NCBI GenBank assembly: GCA_937967375.1
Contig: CALCJF010000089.1
Span: forward strand, 1 to 10,864
DNA from: an uncultured Leucobacter sp.
GTDB taxonomy: Bacteria > Actinomycetota > Actinomycetes > Actinomycetales > Microbacteriaceae
DNA: 10,864 bases
Direction: 5' to 3'
Below, one piece after another: positions 5,849 to 10,864 of the stretch. The notes beneath the pieces were generated by a model. That model saw only the letters and a program-made list of their open reading frames with translations, had not been told where the DNA came from and searched no databases. The position numbers and the translations under genes were made by a program. Each line of letters begins with the position of its first letter. Position 1 is the first letter of the stretch.

Positions 5849-6496
5849 ATGACTTCTTTCGGCGCCACACGCCCCCTCGTCGTGCTCGATTGCGACTCAA
5901 CGACCATTCAAGACGAGGTGATCGAACTGCTGGCTGAGTCGGCAGGCACCCGCGAGCTGGTAGCTGAGATCACCGAGCGCGCCATGCGGGGCGAGCTCGA
6001 CTTCTCAGCCAGCCTCGCCGAGCGCGTCGCCACCCTCGCGGGCACCCCCGAGTCGGTCTTTGCTGAGGCATATCAGAAGGTGCGCCTCTCGCCGGGAATT
6101 CGCGAGCTCATCGCCGCGGTGCACGTGCGGGGTGGCAAGGTTGGCGTAGTTTCGGGCGGTTTTCTCGAGGTGGTCGACCTGCTCGCAGAAGATCTCGGGC
6201 TCGACTTCTGGCTGGCGAACCGGCTAGAGGTGAATGCCGGGGCCCTGACGGGTCGCACCATTGGTCCGGTGATCGATGCCGAGGCGAAAGCGAGCACACT
6301 CAGGTCATGGGCTGAGCAGACCGGCACTCCCCTGGCGCAGACCGTCGCGATCGGTGACGGCGCGAACGACCTCAAGATGATGGAAATTGCAGGTCTCTCA
6401 GTCGCCTACAACGCGAAACCGATCGTGCGCGAACGCGCTGACGTGTCGATCGAACACGACCTCGCCCAGGTAATCCCGCTACTCGAGCGCCTGTAG
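5849..6496 (+). CDS. serB: Phosphoserine phosphatase
   Basis: This 215-residue HAD-superfamily enzyme should hydrolyse L-phosphoserine to serine, the last step of serine biosynthesis, in the cytosol. The nucleophile motif is LDCDSTTIQDE (13-23), with D14 as nucleophile, D16 as general acid and E23 in the substrate site. R59 in LAERV matches the substrate-binding Arg of SerB. Motif 2 is VVSGGF (100-105) with S102. Motif 3 is K147. Motif 4 is AIGDGANDLKMM (167-178), with D170 and D174 for magnesium. It has the catalytic domain only, without the N-terminal ACT-like domain of longer SerB proteins. The frame is open back to 5183, but that stretch lies antisense to the ABC gene; the ATG at 5849 fits the family start. 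The gene converges on the PEP mutase-like gene with 7 nt between stops. Very likely correct; a general HAD phosphatase is the alternative. Confidence 0.93.
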   Translation: MTSFGATRPLVVLDCDSTTIQDEVIELLAESAGTRELVAEITERAMRGELDFSASLAERVATLAGTPESVFAEAYQKVRLSPGIRELIAAVHVRGGKVGVVSGGFLEVVDLLAEDLGLDFWLANRLEVNAGALTGRTIGPVIDAEAKASTLRSWAEQTGTPLAQTVAIGDGANDLKMMEIAGLSVAYNAKPIVRERADVSIEHDLAQVIPLLERL

Positions 6497-6503
6497 TTCG
6501 GGG

Positions 6504-7313
6504 CTAGAAGTTATTCAGCTTCTCGGTCGAATCTGGAATGGTGCCGTCGTCAAGCAGGGACTCTCCGAGGCGCTTCAGCGCGGTCAGAGCGACGTTCTGA
6601 GGCATCGGGCCGTATGAGATGCGAGCCACACCAAGCGCCTCATACTCTGCCGCGCTCAGCGCCCCCGGCAAACCGATCACGCTGACGCGACGCTCACCAA
6701 TGCCATCGACGAGTGTCTGTGTTTCGTCTGCGTTCAGCACGCCGGGCACGAACACGCACTGCGCCCCCGCCTCGAGATAGGCGCGCCCACGCAGTATCGC
6801 CTCGTCGATCGCCTCTGCGCGCGAGAGCCCTTCGCTCCTGATGAGGGCGTCCGTGCGAGCGTTCAGCACAAAGTTCACCCCCTCCTTGAGTCCGGCGCTC
6901 ATCGCGTTGCGCATCACGAGCGCTGACTCGTCGAGCGGGCGCATCTGATCCTCGATATTCGCACCGCAGATGCCGACCCCGATCGCACGGCGCACGGCCT
7001 CGGCCGCGTCACCGAACCCGCCGTCGAGATCAGCAGTTACCGGAAGATCTGTGACCGCCACGATGCGTTCGAGCGAGGCGAGCATGAGTTCGAACGGGAT
7101 ACGTTCACCGTCGGGGTACCCGTGGCTCGCGGCGATGCCATGGCCTGCGGTGGCAATCGCGGTCGTGCCGGGCAGTTCGGCGACCACCTTCGCGCTCGCG
7201 GCGTCCCAAACATTGACGACGCGCAAGATCTGCGGTGCCTCGTAGAGTGCGGCGAGGGCGCGGGCATCTTCCGCGACGCGCGAAATGGGGCGTGAGGTCT
7301 CGTTCGTGCTCAT
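6504..7313 (-). CDS. PEP mutase / isocitrate lyase superfamily protein
   Basis: This 269-residue protein has the barrel fold of the PEP mutase/isocitrate lyase superfamily, which makes or breaks C-C or P-C bonds next to an alpha-oxyanion carboxylate with magnesium. Visible motifs are NVWDAASAKVV (34-44), TAGHG (55-59), the metal-binding ADLDGGFG (94-101) with D95 and D97, GANIEDQ (117-123) with E121, NARTDA (151-156) and the C-terminal ISYGPMP. It lacks the KKCGH/KRCGH loop of isocitrate and methylisocitrate lyases, so those activities are unlikely. A carboxyvinyl-phosphonate mutase label would be over-specific. No phosphonate genes are nearby. The start ATG at 7313 has TAGTGT 6 nt upstream and no Shine-Dalgarno site. 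It follows the TauE/SafE gene by 67 nt on the same strand. The superfamily call is secure; the reaction is unknown. Confidence 0.87.
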   Translation of the reverse strand: MSTNETSRPISRVAEDARALAALYEAPQILRVVNVWDAASAKVVAELPGTTAIATAGHGIAASHGYPDGERIPFELMLASLERIVAVTDLPVTADLDGGFGDAAEAVRRAIGVGICGANIEDQMRPLDESALVMRNAMSAGLKEGVNFVLNARTDALIRSEGLSRAEAIDEAILRGRAYLEAGAQCVFVPGVLNADETQTLVDGIGERRVSVIGLPGALSAAEYEALGVARISYGPMPQNVALTALKRLGESLLDDGTIPDSTEKLNNF

Positions 7314-7319
7314 GGACTC

Positions 7320-7325
7320 ACACTA
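7320..7325 (-). promoter_or_regulatory. Candidate -10 box, leaderless PEP mutase-like transcript
   Basis: The minus strand reads TAGTGT, 6 nt before the ATG at 7313, with no Shine-Dalgarno site. The 67-nt gap upstream to the TauE/SafE stop has no visible terminator, so readthrough is possible as well. Confidence 0.43.
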
Positions 7326-7380
7326 TCCAGTCACAGTCATATTCTGTAGGCCTTGACTTCGTGAGGCTTCTTCCGAAAGC

Positions 7381-8118
7381 TCAAAAGAGCGTAAGGAATC
7401 CGTGCACGGCAACCGTAAGCGCGCCGAGCACTGCAAAACTCAGCATCGCAGCGCGCGCCGTCGACGCCGAGACGCGGCGCGAGAGCCGATTGCCGAGCGA
7501 TGTGCCGGCGACCAAGGCGGCGAGTAGGCTCAGCCAGAACCAGATGGGCAGATCGGGCCACCTGCCGGGCTCGAGCGAGAGCTTTGCAAGCACGCTCGTG
7601 ATGCCAAGGGTGAGGAAGAAAGGCTGCATGGTGGCCGCGAAAGCCTGTTGCGGCCATCGAGAGAGCACTGCGTAGAGACTCATCGGCGGCCCGCTGATGC
7701 CGGCCGCGGCGCTCGAGAACCCCGTAACAACCCTCGGAGCCGGACCGGAGGACCTGGCCGAGATTCTTCTTGCCGTGATTGAAAGAAGCAACGCAACCAC
7801 CAAAAACGACCCGATCGCGAGCTCGAGCAGCGAGGCGTTCAGCCGAGTCGCCAGCAACGCACCCGGAAGAATACCGACGAGCGCGGGCACTACGAGCCAG
7901 AAATAGGTTCGCCACTCAATGTGTGCGAATACTCGCGGCAGCACGAGCGCTGCGGTTGCCGCGCTTGCGACATTTGCCAAAATCACACCCTCATGCGGCC
8001 CAAGCAACAGCACGAGAAACGGGGCGGCGATGAGCGCGAACCCCATGCCCGAGATGCGTTGCGCCAGCGCGCCGAACGCGACCACCGACGCGATGGCGAC
8101 GGCGCTGCCTATGCTCAC
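7381..8118 (-). CDS. TauE/SafE-family membrane transporter (putative sulfite or organosulfur exporter)
   Basis: This 245-residue protein is almost entirely hydrophobic, with about eight membrane helices (near 3-24, 27-43, 46-60, 71-91, 95-112, 127-147, 155-172, 182-203 and 220-242; some may be half-helices). It has two family hallmarks: the early GMGFALIAAPFLVLLLGP (24-41) and the central AGISGPPMSLYAVL (138-151), which begins the second repeat. Members are proposed to export sulfite, sulfoacetate or related anions, but few have been tested. The start is a GTG at 8118, 7 nt after the stop of the fabG-type gene, with only a weak GGGG far upstream; coupling to fabG translation is likely. A later ATG at residue 25 would remove the first helix and is less likely. 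No sulfur metabolism genes are adjacent, so the substrate is uncertain. Confidence 0.86.
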   Translation of the reverse strand: MSIGSAVAIASVVAFGALAQRISGMGFALIAAPFLVLLLGPHEGVILANVASAATAALVLPRVFAHIEWRTYFWLVVPALVGILPGALLATRLNASLLELAIGSFLVVALLLSITARRISARSSGPAPRVVTGFSSAAAGISGPPMSLYAVLSRWPQQAFAATMQPFFLTLGITSVLAKLSLEPGRWPDLPIWFWLSLLAALVAGTSLGNRLSRRVSASTARAAMLSFAVLGALTVAVHGFLTLF

Positions 8119-8125
8119 GCGGGCG

Positions 8126-8836
8126 TTAGTGCCCCATACCGAGGCCGCCGTCGACCGGAATCACGGCACCCGAGATGTATCCGGAGCTGTCGCTCGCGAG
8201 CCAGACCGCTGCGTTCGCGATCTCGTCGACCTGACCGAAGCGGCCGGCGGGAATCGAATCGAGGTACTTCTTCTGCTGCTCTTCGGGAAGGGCAGCAGTC
8301 ATGTCGGTTTCAATGAAGCCCGGGGCGATCACGTTGGCGGTGATACCTCGGCTGCCGAGTTCGCGGGTCAGTGAGCGTGCAAAACCAACGAGTGCGGCCT
8401 TCGACGACGAGTAGTTGATCTGGCCTGGCGAACCGTAGAGCCCGACAACGCTCGAGATCAGAATCACGCGACCAAAGCGCCCCTTCAGCAGGCCTTTTGC
8501 GGCGCGTTTGACCACGCGGAAGGTACCGGTGAGGTTTGTGTCGATGACCTCGGTGAAATCTTCTTCACTCATACGTAGCAGCAGCGTGTCACGGGTGATA
8601 CCCGCGTTCGCGACCACGACCTCGACGGCACCGAGCTGTGCCTCTACCTCAGTGAAAGCAGCGTCGATCGAGGCTGAATCATTCATCTCGGCGCGCACCG
8701 TGAGCGATCCCTCAGGCCCATCACCCGAGCGGGAGGTCACCGCGACACGATGCCCCTCGGCGATCATGCGTTGGGCGATGGCGTAGCCGATGCCACGGTT
8801 ACCTCCGGTAACGAGTACGGTGCGGGCGGTGCTCAT
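8126..8836 (-). CDS. fabG: 3-oxoacyl-ACP reductase-type short-chain dehydrogenase (FabG-like)
   Basis: This 236-residue classical short-chain dehydrogenase likely reduces 3-oxoacyl-ACP with NADPH in fatty-acid elongation. The cofactor loop is TGGNRGIG (10-17). NAGIT (77-81) and N101 in TNLTGTF are in place. The catalytic residues are S129, Y142 and K146 (ILISSVVG and YSSSKAAL). The end PVDGGLGMGH matches FabG and MabA. R37 in TSRS after the second strand favours NADPH. The frame continues upstream to 8890, but the ATG at 8836 has GAGAGG about 6 nt before it and matches the family start. The gene is first in a minus-strand group with the TauE/SafE gene, and diverges from the DUF3099 operon. 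No other fatty-acid genes are visible, so a different keto-acyl or sugar substrate is possible; the closeness to FabG makes that less likely. Confidence 0.88.
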   Translation of the reverse strand: MSTARTVLVTGGNRGIGYAIAQRMIAEGHRVAVTSRSGDGPEGSLTVRAEMNDSASIDAAFTEVEAQLGAVEVVVANAGITRDTLLLRMSEEDFTEVIDTNLTGTFRVVKRAAKGLLKGRFGRVILISSVVGLYGSPGQINYSSSKAALVGFARSLTRELGSRGITANVIAPGFIETDMTAALPEEQQKKYLDSIPAGRFGQVDEIANAAVWLASDSSGYISGAVIPVDGGLGMGH

Positions 8837-8861
8837 GTTGATCCTCTCGTCCGGCGACGCC

Positions 8862-8867
8862 ACACTA
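8862..8867 (-). promoter_or_regulatory. Candidate -10 box for fabG
   Basis: The minus strand reads TAGTGT. Transcription would begin near 8855, giving a leader of about 19 nt with the GAGAGG ribosome binding site. A second candidate, TAGGCT on the minus strand at 8903-8908, would give a leader of about 60 nt that includes part of the inverted repeat. Confidence 0.38.
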
Positions 8868-8903
8868 TGGGCGTCACCTGGCAGCTGCATTCGATGACGC
8901 CCA
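8868..8903. repeat. 9-bp perfect inverted repeat in the fabG/DUF3099 divergent region
   Basis: TGGGCGTCA at 8868-8876 is mirrored by TGACGCCCA at 8895-8903 with 18 bases between. It sits between the predicted promoters of the two divergent genes, next to the fabG -10 box. It could be an operator for a dimeric regulator, or a hairpin in a longer fabG leader. The remaining part of 8837-8939 holds the promoter boxes listed separately. Confidence 0.5.
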
Positions 8904-8925
8904 GCCTAGTAGTAGCGAGGCGGAG

Positions 8926-8931
8926 TAGGCT
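8926..8931 (+). promoter_or_regulatory. Candidate -10 box, leaderless DUF3099-SURF1 operon
   Basis: TAGGCT on the plus strand lies 8 nt before the GTG at 8940. It favours that GTG over the TTG at 8931, which lies too close and overlaps the box. An identical hexamer on the minus strand at 8903-8908 faces the other way, exactly 17 bp distant. Confidence 0.45.
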
Positions 8932-8939
8932 TGTTCGAC

Positions 8940-9386
8940 GTGGCACGACAGTACAAGGTGACTTCGGTTGGGGTGAACCCCGCGAAAGATCGTGCCTATC
9001 GAATGCGCATGTACTTCGCCACGATGACGTTGCGCGTGCTGTGCATCATCTCGTTGTTCTGGGTGCGTGGGCCGTGGATCATTCTGGTCGCGATCGGCGC
9101 GATCGTGCTGCCCTACGTCGCGGTACTCATCGCGAACGCGGTGTCGCACGTCGGTGGCGAAGCCCACGAAACGCCCACTCCCCTTGAGCTGTCCTCGAGC
9201 GAGGCGAGCGAGGGTACGGTACCAGGTGACGTTCAAACAGGTGAGACCGCATCGAACGACGTGCCGGCAGCCTCGACACTCATTGTGGTCGACGCGCCGG
9301 CCGAACGCCGAGCAGCGCGTGGCGAGCAGGGCACCGAAGAGGCCAGCCTGAACGATGACGCCGATGGTATCGGTGACGCCGCATGA
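8940..9386 (+). CDS. DUF3099-family membrane protein
   Basis: This 148-residue protein of unknown function matches the actinobacterial DUF3099 family. A basic N-terminal stretch (KDRAYRMRMYF, 16-26) leads into two membrane helices at about 29-43 and 45-66. The family signature is the second helix, GPWIILVAIGAIVLPYVAVL, followed by IANA. After about residue 75 comes a long acidic, low-complexity, probably disordered tail rich in Ser, Glu, Thr and Ala. With two close helices and an RMRM start, both ends may face the cytoplasm. The GTG start at 8940 is chosen from the leaderless promoter spacing; a TTG at 8931 in frame is the alternative. The last codons overlap the next gene by 4 nt (ATGA), and that gene overlaps SURF1, so a link with cytochrome oxidase assembly is possible, though no function is known. 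Confidence 0.8.
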   Translation: MARQYKVTSVGVNPAKDRAYRMRMYFATMTLRVLCIISLFWVRGPWIILVAIGAIVLPYVAVLIANAVSHVGGEAHETPTPLELSSSEASEGTVPGDVQTGETASNDVPAASTLIVVDAPAERRAARGEQGTEEASLNDDADGIGDAA

Positions 9387-9637
9387 TTGACCTTCTTGGC
9401 GGCAGCGCGGCCTCGCAGCATGAGTGCTCGCGATCGGGCTGCCTGCACGAAGCAGGCTGGACGATCCTCTGGCGAAACCCAAAGATTCATGCCGCAGATC
9501 GCCGCAAAACCTGGCTCGCCTGCAACGAACACCGCGCGTATCTGAAAGACTTTCTCGAGGCGCGCTCGTTTCCGCTCGAAGTGCTGCCCCTGGGCGAATT
9601 TCTGACGCGCACGCCACCTGAGGAGCATCTCTCATGA
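9383..9637 (+). CDS. Conserved small Cys/His protein, function unknown (sometimes labelled 'acetone carboxylase')
   Basis: This 84-residue protein has no membrane segment and no signal peptide, so it is probably cytosolic. Four possible metal ligands stand out: C15 and C20 (ECSRSGC) and C47 and H50 (LACNEH), spaced like a small zinc-binding or treble-clef-type module. H13, H22 and H36 are further candidates. The middle WRNPKIHAADRRKTW is the most family-like stretch. From memory, relatives beside SURF1 genes in Microbacteriaceae are sometimes annotated acetone carboxylase; nothing here resembles that large enzyme, so that label looks wrong. The gene overlaps DUF3099 by 4 nt upstream and SURF1 by 4 nt downstream, both ATGA, so all three are probably translated together. 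A role in metal or haem handling for oxidase assembly is inference only. Confidence 0.8.
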   Translation: MIDLLGGSAASQHECSRSGCLHEAGWTILWRNPKIHAADRRKTWLACNEHRAYLKDFLEARSFPLEVLPLGEFLTRTPPEEHLS

Positions 9638-10488
9638 GCACCGACATGCAGCACGGTTGGGGCTTTCTGCGAAGCCGTCGCTGGCTCGGCTACTTCGCGC
9701 TGTTTGTCGTGTTTTCGATCACATGCGTATGGCTGGGCAACTGGCAGTTCGAACGTCGCGCAGAAGCACGCGCCGAGATCGCGAGGATCGACGCAAACTA
9801 CGATGCCGCACCAGTGGCACTGAGTAACGCTCTCCCAGATGCGACAAGCTTTGACGAGGACGAACACAAGTGGCAGCCGGTCGAAGTGCGGGGTGAGTAT
9901 CTCGACGGAGTCTACCTCGCGCGCAACAGGCCAGGCCCGCAGGGCGTCGGTTCAAATCTGATTCAGGCGTTTCGTGACGAACGCGGCCAGGTCTTCTTCG
10001 TCGATCGAGGTTGGGTGGCGGTGTCAGGTGCCGATGAAGTGCCCGCAGACCTGCCCGTCGCACCTGGTGGAGAGATCACGGTCTTGGCGCGGCTACGTGC
10101 GAGCGAACCGGAGATTCAGGGCAGAAGCTCCGCGGGAAATTCTGTGGCGAGCATCAACTTGCCCGAGCTTGCACGGCTGAGCGGTACAAGCGATGAGGCG
10201 CTCACCGGCGCCTACGGCCAGCTCATGTCTGAGATGCCCTCGAGCGAAACCGGCGTCTTAGCCGCACGGCCCGAGCGTGACGAGGGCCCGCACCTTTCTT
10301 ACGCATTGCAGTGGTACGTGTTCATTCTGATCGCGGGTATCGGAGTTGCCTATGCCGCACGCCAGGAGTACCGCAACCTGAACGCGGGGGGCGAATCGGT
10401 GCGTCGCGAGGATGCGAGGCGGGCCGAGCGAAAGCTGCGCCGCGGCCCGAGCGACGCTGAGGAAGAAGACGCCCTGCTCGAGGGGTAG
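9634..10488 (+). CDS. SURF1-family cytochrome c oxidase assembly protein
   Basis: This 284-residue membrane protein matches the SURF1/Shy1 family, which helps insert haem a into subunit I of aa3-type cytochrome oxidase. It has the family layout of two helices, at 17-36 and 225-242, flanking a large extracytoplasmic domain. The first helix ends in CVWLGNWQFERRAE (31-44), the typical LGxWQxxR motif. The domain has HKWQPVEVRGEYL (78-90), GPQGVGSNLIQAF (101-113) and VFFVDRGWVAV (120-130). The second helix begins with HLSYALQW (220-227), a conserved haem-related run. After it comes a cytoplasmic tail of about 40 charged residues (RREDARRAERKLRR). The ATG at 9634 overlaps the preceding stop, with GAGGAG about 8 nt upstream. 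It is the last gene of the operon; no clear terminator follows. Family call is secure; haem a delivery is known for relatives only. Confidence 0.93.
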   Translation: MSTDMQHGWGFLRSRRWLGYFALFVVFSITCVWLGNWQFERRAEARAEIARIDANYDAAPVALSNALPDATSFDEDEHKWQPVEVRGEYLDGVYLARNRPGPQGVGSNLIQAFRDERGQVFFVDRGWVAVSGADEVPADLPVAPGGEITVLARLRASEPEIQGRSSAGNSVASINLPELARLSGTSDEALTGAYGQLMSEMPSSETGVLAARPERDEGPHLSYALQWYVFILIAGIGVAYAARQEYRNLNAGGESVRREDARRAERKLRRGPSDAEEEDALLEG

Positions 10489-10518
10489 CGCATTTTACGT
10501 CGTTTGCGCAGTTTGCCG

Positions 10519-10550
10519 GACGCAACTGCCGTTTTCTGTGACGCAACTGC
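10519..10550. repeat. 11-bp direct repeat spaced 21 bp, upstream of the LRV gene
   Basis: GACGCAACTGC occurs at 10519-10529 and again, identical, at 10540-10550. The offset is 21 bp, two helical turns, so both copies face the same side of the DNA. A near-inverted copy of the core, GCAGTTTGC, begins at 10508. The array lies just upstream of and overlapping the expected -35 area of the promoter at 10558, as an operator for a repressor or activator would. Confidence 0.55.
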
Positions 10551-10557
10551 ACTGTGC

Positions 10558-10563
10558 TACATT
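10558..10563 (+). promoter_or_regulatory. Candidate extended -10 box for the LRV gene
   Basis: TGC followed by TACATT forms an extended -10 arrangement. Transcription would start near 10570 and leave a leader of about 54 nt. The -35 region is poor and overlaps the second GACGCAACTGC repeat, fitting a regulated promoter. Confidence 0.42.
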
Positions 10564-10623
10564 TCGCACAGATGAATCATTGTCAGTGCGACGCGGCCGT
10601 CGTCACGAGTGTCAGGAACCGTC

Positions 10624-10864
10624 ATGCTCGACCCTTCCAAAGAAGTCACAGACCCGACAACTTCTGCTGAGCGTCTACAGCAGCTCGCCCTCGAGCGCCC
10701 CGAGCTCGGTGCGCAGATTGCTGCGCACCCGAACTGTTATCCAGAGCTGAGGCAGTGGATCTCGCAGTATGCCGCTCCCCCGCAGCCGGCACCCATCGCT
10801 GAGGCGAAACCCGCTCGCAAATTCTGGACCCGCACGAACAAGATCATCGCGGCGACGCTCAGCG
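10624..10864 (+). CDS. Variant leucine-rich-repeat (LRV) domain protein, N-terminal part (runs off right edge)
   Basis: The frame is open from the ATG at 10624 to the edge, giving 80 codons. AGGAA lies about 6 nt before the ATG. Residues 15-49 resemble the LRV unit common in Microbacteriaceae: RLQQLALERPELGAQIAAHP followed by YPELRQWISQY. This is a small helical unit. A short Pro/Ala linker (PPQPAPIAEAKPA) leads to a basic stretch (RKFWTRTNK, 62-70) and the start of what looks like a membrane helix (IIAATLS). Relatives usually carry the LRV unit at the N-terminus on the cytoplasmic side, then a helix and a variable extracytoplasmic part. What this one carries beyond the helix lies outside the window. 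Function of the domain is not known to me; a role in protein interaction is the usual guess. Confidence 0.68.
   Translation, partial: MLDPSKEVTDPTTSAERLQQLALERPELGAQIAAHPNCYPELRQWISQYAAPPQPAPIAEAKPARKFWTRTNKIIAATLS

Noticed and set aside
6506..6525. AGAAG / CTTCT stem at the serB / PEP mutase-like convergence as a terminator
   Set aside because: The stem is short and AT-rich, lies inside the last codons of the minus gene and has no T tract. The 7-nt gap between stops holds nothing else.
7337..7915. 192-codon minus-strand frame
   Set aside because: It is an alternative-frame shadow of the TauE/SafE gene, whose own frame gives clear membrane helices.
8874..9647. 257-codon minus-strand frame
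   Set aside because: It overlaps DUF3099, the Cys/His gene and the SURF1 start on the other strand. Its translation has no recognisable domain and odd Cys/Arg-rich composition.
10488..10509. GCGCA / TGCGC pair after the SURF1 stop as a terminator
   Set aside because: Five base pairs with a 12-nt loop and no T tract; not convincing.
1..10864. Insertion sequences, phage genes, CRISPR arrays, tRNA genes, toxin-antitoxin or defence modules
   Set aside because: Every sizeable frame with protein-like character is a housekeeping or conserved family. No transposase, integrase, repeat-spacer array or tRNA-like fold was recognised by eye.

Overview
The window looks like a chromosomal segment of a high-GC Gram-positive bacterium, most likely an actinobacterium of the family Microbacteriaceae (Leucobacter-like). 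This rests on the high-GC codon use, the DUF3099 / small Cys protein / SURF1 cluster, a variant leucine-rich-repeat (LRV) protein, zinc-independent L31, and frequent promoters with a TANNNT -10 box only 6-8 nt before the start codon (leaderless mRNAs). The genus is a guess. I see no mobile element, tRNA, rRNA or CRISPR array. Most genes are housekeeping or conserved accessory genes.

Layout. Positions 1-406 (minus) hold the start of a membrane-fusion/efflux adaptor that runs off the left edge. Positions 599-3820 are a minus-strand block: alpha/beta hydrolase, then TrmH-family RNA methyltransferase (4-nt overlap), then a PAP2-type membrane phosphatase, then a GNAT acetyltransferase. The last two appear to have their own leaderless promoters. 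A DEDDh exonuclease (3902-4600, plus) diverges from the hydrolase and converges on ribosomal protein bL31 type B (4662-4910, minus). Between their ends is a perfect 36-bp palindromic bidirectional terminator. The bL31 gene has a leader of about 86 nt with a stable hairpin.

Positions 5039-6496 hold a divergent pair, an orphan ABC ATPase (minus) and phosphoserine phosphatase SerB (plus). Their start codons are 24 bp apart and the predicted -10 boxes overlap. Positions 6504-8836 are minus strand: FabG-type reductase, TauE/SafE transporter (7-nt gap), then a PEP mutase/isocitrate lyase superfamily enzyme. Positions 8940-10488 are a tightly coupled plus-strand operon: DUF3099 membrane protein, an 84-residue Cys/His protein, and SURF1 (cytochrome oxidase assembly), each junction an ATGA overlap. 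The fabG/DUF3099 divergent region carries a 9-bp inverted repeat and two outward-facing identical -10 boxes. The right edge holds the start of an LRV-domain protein, preceded by an 11-bp direct repeat spaced by 21 bp.

No strong candidate for a wholly new system was found. The points most worth a second look are the uncharacterised Cys/His protein coupled to SURF1, the compact divergent leaderless promoters, the bL31 leader, and the repeat-bearing promoter of the LRV gene. All functional calls come from reading motifs by eye; no database search was run.
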